This document shows, one piece after another, positions 20,301-25,377 of a DNA stretch of 25,377 nucleotides. The DNA lies in NCBI GenBank assembly GCA_036897485.1, contig JAYMTF010001208.1:1-25377 (forward strand). The letters run 5' to 3'. Position 1 is the first letter of the stretch. Every line of letters begins with the position of its first letter. The position numbers and the translations under genes were made by a program. A model generated the notes under the pieces. It saw only the letters and a program-made list of their open reading frames with translations. It was not told the DNA's origin and did not search any database. The DNA is from Pelargonium nanum (Eukaryota > Streptophyta > Magnoliopsida > Geraniales > Geraniaceae).

Positions 20301-23300
20301 CTATATTAGGCCACCATGGTTCTGGTTCCCAAATTGCTGTGCTGTACTAGGTGGAAAGCTGAAGGGATCACCAAACGGATTGGAAGTCATTGGTTGCATA
20401 TGTTGCTGATGAGATTGATAGTTGTAAGGTACCATGTTATGTTGTTGTGGATAGTATTGTTGTTGTCGTGACATCATTTGCTGATGTTGTTGCTGTACAA
20501 GTTCCATCTGCACGTTCGTTGGGGGCGCAAAGCTGTTTGACATCATGAAGGGATCGTGTTGTGCTTGTTGCTCGAAGGGATTTGGGACAGACATCTCGTA
20601 CCCATGTCCGAGCCCATACCCCGAATTTTGTATTTGCAAGTTTCTCCTAGCAGCATCATCTTCATACAAGCTATCAAGTAATAGCTTGTCGAATCCACCC
20701 CCCTGAAACCAAATCAATGAACATTAAAATGTGATGTTTCTATGTAACCTTGTATCAGTAAATCTAGGCCAAAAGGAAGCTTAGGGCCAGTTTAGTTGCA
20801 GAAAACAGTTTTCATTTTCTGTTTTCTATTCTCTATGGAAACCTTGGAGAATCTAGTATTTCTGATACAACCAAGATTTGGTTCTAAGCATAGATGGTAA
20901 AAACATCAGTTATCTGATCTGCAGCGCGAAATGAACCAACTACCAAGACATCAAGAAAATAACAATAGTACCAATACTACTAACCAGTTTGGGTTCTGAT
21001 GCGCGATTAGTGTTACTATTGTTGTTAGGTGCGGTGACTAGTGCGAGTTCCCATCCTGATTCGTCTATTCTGCTCAGATCGCTAAAGGTTGAAGATTGAT
21101 CATTGCCTACATAGTTTCCCAAACCATGAAATTGCATCATGAACCGACATTGATAATTAAGGTCATAGTTAGGAATCATGTAACCTACCATTTGGAAGTA
21201 TTGCAAGAGCCAATGCATTGCTTTCCTCTAGCTCTAGAGCTTTTGGGTTTATTTCAGCAGTGAAACCCTACGCACAACATAACATAACATACATAAAATG
21301 GCTCAATACCAATACTCAAAAGCAAAATGTAGCAAAATTAAATGACTCACCAGTAGATCTCCTTCGGTATCTTTATCTTCTTCAGTTGCTATAAATGGTG
21401 GTTCCTCAACTTCTTCCTTAGGTTGGGCTTCGTCCTCGGTTTTCAACATCTCTTCCTTGTCTTCAACCGGTTTTTCATTTTGTTTGGGCTCTTCTTGCTC
21501 CTCATTATCAATCAGTTCTTGCTCTTGATATTCCTATTTTTCAAAATACATACTTATCACAAATTGAAACCAAATTATGTTTATATGTGACAACTCAACA
21601 TGATATGGCCTAACTAGTACAAAGTTGTGATCAAATTCATAGAAAGCTAAAAGTTCTTCACATACAATGGACAATTTTCTTACCAATCTGTTATTTACTG
21701 AACCGGTCTGAGGTGCTTCCTTTATATATTCTTCCATTGTTTGGAGAAATGATGGAGGCGGCTGCTAGCGCGGAAAAAGGGTTAATGAGCAACAATTAAT
21801 GGCATTTTATTGAATCACTTTAGCATGAGGACTAAAACAAACCTGTCTTAGAGTTGGAAACTGAAAGTTCCTAGCCATCTCTAGACTTCTGCATTGATCA
21901 TAAAGGTCTGCAAGATTTTCAGCCTATGTAACAGCATAACATTGGCAAAAATCAGGAAAAAAAAGGTAATGAAATTATATAAAAGAACATAAAAAGAAGA
22001 TCTTCGTAAGAACGAATGGTCGTGAAACCTGTTGGCCAGCTCTCCTGTAGATGTTGAGCGCCTTGATGGCATCGTGTTTTGACATATCAAAGAACTGCAG
22101 GGAGATGTAAAAAATGACAGTTGATTGTATGAAATTTTAATTATTTTAAGAACTGTGAGACAAATCTTACCACATCCACAAGATTTATTATTCCATCATT
22201 GATGGCACAATATACTTTGAAGCTCTCTTTCAACACCTACAAGAACAAACATATAGATGAATCATGAACAAGCAAAAAAGAGAGTTCATGACATGTAAAA
22301 TAGACATGTTTCTTGCATACCAGGGCCAAGGCATATTGTATGAGATGATTGGTGTAGGCTGCTCCTTCAGGCTGCAAAATTACCCGAAAAGACGCATTCG
22401 AGAAAAATAAGGTAACATAATGGGTAGAAGACATGGAAGGCCAAAAGATCCATTTCATATCAGATCTTACATGACAACTAATAAGGCGGTACATAAGCTG
22501 TTGCAACGCGGGTAGCTGCTTTAATAGTTGTTCGCCATTCAAAATCCGTGTTTTACTATGTACCTGTCGAATTGAATCAAAGATTAAAGTAATGTAAAAC
22601 CGTAAACTTTTAGTGTAAAGCACGCATTAACAGTAAACAACCTTGTGTGAACCAGGGGAATTTTTTGTGAGACGCTCTGACTCAATGTCATACTTCAAGA
22701 CCCGAAAGCACTCAAGCCGTTCCTCTAGATATTGCGCATATGTTCGTACCCAAGCAGAGCAGTCCCATGCTGCAAATAACCAAAAACTAATGTTATATAT
22801 CCAAAAGCACAGTGTGTGCACATCATGCCATGAACATTTCGCAGCGAAGCTACAAAGGGGAGAAAAATTTACCAAGAGGGCTCGAGTCATCTTTGAAATT
22901 GGATATTTGGAGAACATGTCCTCTGTGTGAGTAATTTAGAAGCTCCTCTCTGAAAGTAGGATCGCCCTCTCTGAGTGTCCGATGAATAACTATCAAAGTC
23001 TTTAAGGCAACCTACGCATAATCGTATTATGAACATTAGATAGATACTTAATGAACTGGTTATTTGACAATGGAACTATATACAAAGACAAGTATTGTGC
23101 TTATTTGCTTCTTCCAAACAATTTACATGTAAAATACAAAAACAAAAAGAATGAAAATAGAATTGACATTACAATCCAGCTTTTGGTCTTGGATAATCTC
23201 TTTGAAAGTGTGTGTATGCAGTATGCCACATCCGCCCTCGGACGAATCAGAGATGTTGCAGAAAATATTTCTGAAAAAATAACACAAAAGCATGAATTAG

Positions 23301-23774
23301 ATCAAAAGTACAAATTATAAAACCAATAAAGACTAGTAGGTACCAAATTGCAACAAATATCCATCTTCTCCTCAACATCAGAATACAAATTCCCAAGAAT
23401 TACAAATCTAAATCCACCGATCGAACACAATCTTCTATGTAAATTCAAGCATAACATTCATGAAATGGGTTCAATTTCAATATGACCTCAATCATCCAAA
23501 TAATATATAGTTATAGATAAACTTACTTCGAACATGGCGTTCCTTGGGAGGAAGTTCGACATGATTGGTGGCCTTAACAATGGCAATATCCAAATCCTAA
23601 TTAAACAAAAAGAAAGGGATAAATCATAAACAAGAAATTTGATTTTGATTTTGATTTTAACAATGAAAAATGAGAGAAATGAACCTTGAATTCACTGTTG
23701 ACCTTGGCAAGGCCAACCTTGGTGGAGTCCTTGATAGCACCGTAGGCTTTCCTGAAGCTCTGAAACGTACGCAT
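20301..23774 (-). CDS. ANTH-domain clathrin assembly protein (AP180/PICALM-like)
   Basis: Fifteen exons join in frame: 23774-23685, 23596-23527, 23270-23173, 23011-22873, 22769-22642, 22563-22471, 22371-22321, 22236-22171, 22094-22029, 21923-21843, 21761-21684, 21533-21351, 21267-21189, 21106-20985 and 20702-20301, giving 581 residues. The start is [21 protein letters not shown] proteins bind phosphoinositides and recruit clathrin to budding vesicles at the plasma membrane or trans-Golgi network. The lipid-binding motif K-x9-K-x-R-H is intact (K38, K48, R50, H51). Conserved blocks include [48 protein letters not shown]-like [30 protein letters not shown] and [17 protein letters not shown]. 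An acidic linker follows (321-381). The tail has WELALVTAP and [20 protein letters not shown], with endocytic motifs NPF (489-491, 556-558) and DPF (498-500, 560-562). It most resembles Arabidopsis At5g35200-type proteins from memory. Confidence 0.95.
20780..20890. repeat. MITE-like fragment in the last intron of the clathrin assembly gene (tentative)
   Basis: TTAGGGCCAGTTTAGTTGCA has the look of a Tourist-type end after TTA. An inverted-type partner (ACAACCAAGATTTGGTTC, then TAA) lies about 90 bp on. The pairing is loose and the flanking triplets differ, so this is only a resemblance. Confidence 0.3.
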
Positions 23775-24083
23775 TTCATGTTAAAACAAATACTTAATTA
23801 AACCATACAAAAATTTCCTCTTCTTCCTTACCATCTGGTCATGTGTCTATATTGGTCTCTTTGTGAATTTTAACGATATTGTAAGATTCTGATGTTGTCA
23901 ATTCACAGACACAAAGAAGAAGATGAAGACCATGATCTCACCATTCTGTTATCTATTTCTCAAATCCAAAATGTGCGCAACAACAGCTCAAGGAGGCGCT
24001 AATAATGTCATTTCTGATAGTTTTCTCAGCTGCCAAATGAGCTCAAAATTGCCAAACCAATAATTTCTGACTGCATATATATA
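23775..24083 (-). promoter_or_regulatory. Probable core promoter and leader of the clathrin assembly gene
   Basis: On the minus strand TATATATA at 24083-24075 is the clearest TATA-like site, about 300 bases upstream of the start codon at 23774. The DNA between is the likely 5' leader. It holds several ATG triplets, so short upstream open frames, or an undetected leader intron, are likely. Confidence 0.4.
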
Positions 24084-24161
24084 GTTTTAATAATTATAGT
24101 ATGTTTTTTTGTCTATTTTAAAACTACACTATACTAAACATAGATTATTATAATCTACTTT

Positions 24162-24181
24162 ATAAATAAATAAATAAATAA
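24162..24181. repeat. TAAA tetranucleotide microsatellite
   Basis: TAAATAAATAAATAAATAA lies upstream of the clathrin assembly gene, embedded in AT-rich DNA. Confidence 0.8.
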
Positions 24182-24183
24182 TC

Positions 24184-24664
24184 GCATAATTTTCTTTCAA
24201 AAATAAAATAAATAATTACATAATTTAATTTTTCGCAAAAAGAAAATATAATTGATAATACTCAAAAGAAACGGGAGAGCCAATGATGAAATTAATGCGC
24301 GTGGCACGTTAATCCAAGTCATCCGTCAAAGCCAACAAATTCGAGTCAAACATCGAGTCAGCTCCGGACAAAGTTCGGGTCCAACTTCGGTTAAAGTTAA
24401 GATCAAATGGACAGGTCGTGCCTGATAGTTTGGATCCCGTTCTCATTTTTTAACTTTTTGCGGGTGGTCCAATAGGAGAAGATAGACTGCCCAAGTGAGC
24501 ATGAAAGATATGAGAGAGTTGTATACATGACCAAATAGAAGAATATAGATAGGAACCCAAAAGGGCTCAAAGGATAAGTGAAAAGTTATATAGAAAAGCC
24601 CAACGACAAAGAATAAATAAAAAATTTAATTTTGGGGTGTCAGAATTTGAATATGTGACCTCAT
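24184..24664. other. Intergenic DNA, no gene seen
   Basis: There is AT-rich sequence, then a more balanced stretch (24295-24440) with repeated GAGTCA/TCGAGTCA and AAAGTTCGGGTCCAACTTCGG-like blocks. No coding signs. Confidence 0.45.
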
Positions 24665-24872
24665 GCTCTGATACCATGTTAAGTTTTAATAATGAGCTAC
24701 CGCTGCAGACATGTCCATCTACAAGCGGGTCGGAGACCACAGGGGAGGCAACATATATAAACGGGCCACCGTCTGGCCGAATTTGTATCAAAACTAGCTC
24801 TGATACAATGTTAAAGAATCAACTCAACTAAAAGCTCAAACTGATAGTTGAAATCATCATTTATTCTTTTAA
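24665..24872 (-). mobile_element. Two LTR-end/primer-binding-site junctions of a TRIM- or Copia-like remnant
   Basis: On the minus strand TGGTATCAGAGC (24676-24665) and its one-base variant TTGTATCAGAGC (24808-24797) each directly follow a TTAACA end (LTR 3' terminus ...CA). Seen on the plus strand, each PBS is followed by TGTTAA. The second is followed by about 60 bp (AAAGAATCAACTCAACT..., GCTCAAACTGATAGTTG) that I recognise as a recurrent plant LTR end. Two junctions 132 bp apart suggest nested or duplicated insertions. No coding remains. Confidence 0.6.
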
Positions 24873-25377
24873 CTAGTGAGAACCCGTGCAACGCACGGGT
24901 TAGTAAAAACTTGAAATGAAAATATATTATTAATTTAATTGAAGCTAAGCACGTGTGAAATTTAGTTTGAACTTGTTAAAATTGTAAAAACAATAGTAAA
25001 GAAAAATTAGAGTAACATTAATTTAGTTTAAACAATATAATATATGTAATAGAGTTCAAACTTAAAATCACAATTACAAATTACAACATTTCAAACTTGT
25101 AAGTCATTCGTTGATGAAAAACTATTATTATTAAGATACGTGTAAGGTAAAACAAAGGAAAAATAAAACTATCACATTGAAAAACCAAAAATACAAAAGT
25201 CTCACATTGGAAATTTCTAAAAGAATGAAGTGAGTAGTTCATATATAAGTTGAACTTTTGTCGCACATCGGAAAAGTGAAGAAACAAGAGTTTCTAACCA
25301 CTATATTAGGATAATTACCAAAGACTACCCTGTCTAATACACTTTTTGCAATGGGTAACCCTGAACTTTATTTCGTA
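24873..25377 (-). mobile_element. Helitron 3' terminus; body runs out of the window
   Basis: On the minus strand a perfect hairpin, ACCCGTGC-GTT-GCACGGGT (24900-24882), is followed five bases on by CTAG (24876-24873) and then T. Hairpin plus CTRR followed by a host T is the hallmark of Helitron 3' ends, and this GC-rich hairpin type is common in plants. No terminal inverted repeat or target duplication is expected. The 5' TC end was not found, so the element probably continues to the right. It seems to sit inside the LTR remnant on its left. Confidence 0.75.
25198..25308 (+). promoter_or_regulatory. Tandem USE-like plus TATA units (snRNA-promoter-like)
   Basis: AGTCTCACATTGG (25198-25210) and GTCGCACATCGG (25260-25271) resemble the plant snRNA upstream sequence element RTCCCACATCG. 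Each is followed after about 31-32 bp by a TATA motif (TATATAA at 25242-25248, TATATTA at 25302-25308), close to the spacing in plant Pol II snRNA genes. The units repeat about 60 bp apart. No snRNA body follows, so this is more likely a repeat carrying an snRNA-like promoter than an snRNA gene. Confidence 0.4.

Noticed and set aside
22643..22930. 95-codon plus-strand frame opposite exons 4-5 of the clathrin assembly gene
   Set aside because: It is antisense to two conserved exons and crosses their intron; no independent support.
3480..23774. A functional vesicle-traffic gene cluster
   Set aside because: A RabGAP and a clathrin adaptor are 13 kb apart on opposite strands, with unrelated genes and repeats between them. 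Plant neighbours rarely share function, and nothing in the sequence shows co-regulation.
25198..25377. A true U-snRNA gene
   Set aside because: USE-like and TATA motifs are present, but nothing downstream resembles a U1, U2, U4, U5 or U6 start or Sm site.

Overview
This window is nuclear DNA of a flowering plant, probably a eudicot. It is AT-rich, with small exons split by GT-AG introns, a cytosolic-type tRNA-Val gene, and intergenic DNA full of SINE, MITE, Helitron and LTR-retrotransposon remnants. I cannot name the species from sequence alone. Nothing looks prokaryotic, viral or organellar.

Layout from left to right. 1-2850 is gene-free repeat DNA: two copies of one short inverted-repeat element and a tRNA-derived SINE with a perfect target-site duplication. 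3480-7405 (+) is a five-exon TBC/RabGAP gene. 7745-7923 is a short poly(A)-tailed retroposon, and 7999-8072 (+) is tRNA-Val(AAC). 8493-12019 (-) is a five-exon gene for an ER-type hairpin membrane protein resembling HERP/HERPUD without the ubiquitin-like domain; it has an exact CCAAT-N10-CACG element just upstream. 12593-13928 holds two related Tourist-like MITEs. 14380-18812 (-) is an unrecognised gene with an organelle-type presequence and an Ala/Glu-rich tail, plus a probable 3'UTR intron carrying a GC-richer, LTR-like insertion. 19150-19932 is a pile of retroelement remnants (SINE-like head, Copia LTR with primer-binding site, second SINE). 20301-23774 (-) is a 15-exon ANTH-domain clathrin assembly protein gene. 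24665-25377 holds LTR/PBS remnants that appear to be broken by the 3' end of a Helitron running out of the window.

The protein genes are independent eukaryotic transcription units. Two of them concern vesicle traffic (a RabGAP and a clathrin adaptor) and one the ER membrane, but shared proximity is not evidence that they work together. I found no obviously new multi-gene system. The most testable points are the ER-stress-type promoter element in front of the HERP-like gene, the SINE pair with intact duplications, the snRNA-promoter-like repeats next to the Helitron end, and the odd 3' structure of the Ala/Glu-rich gene. All exon coordinates were derived by hand from splice-site and reading-frame consistency.
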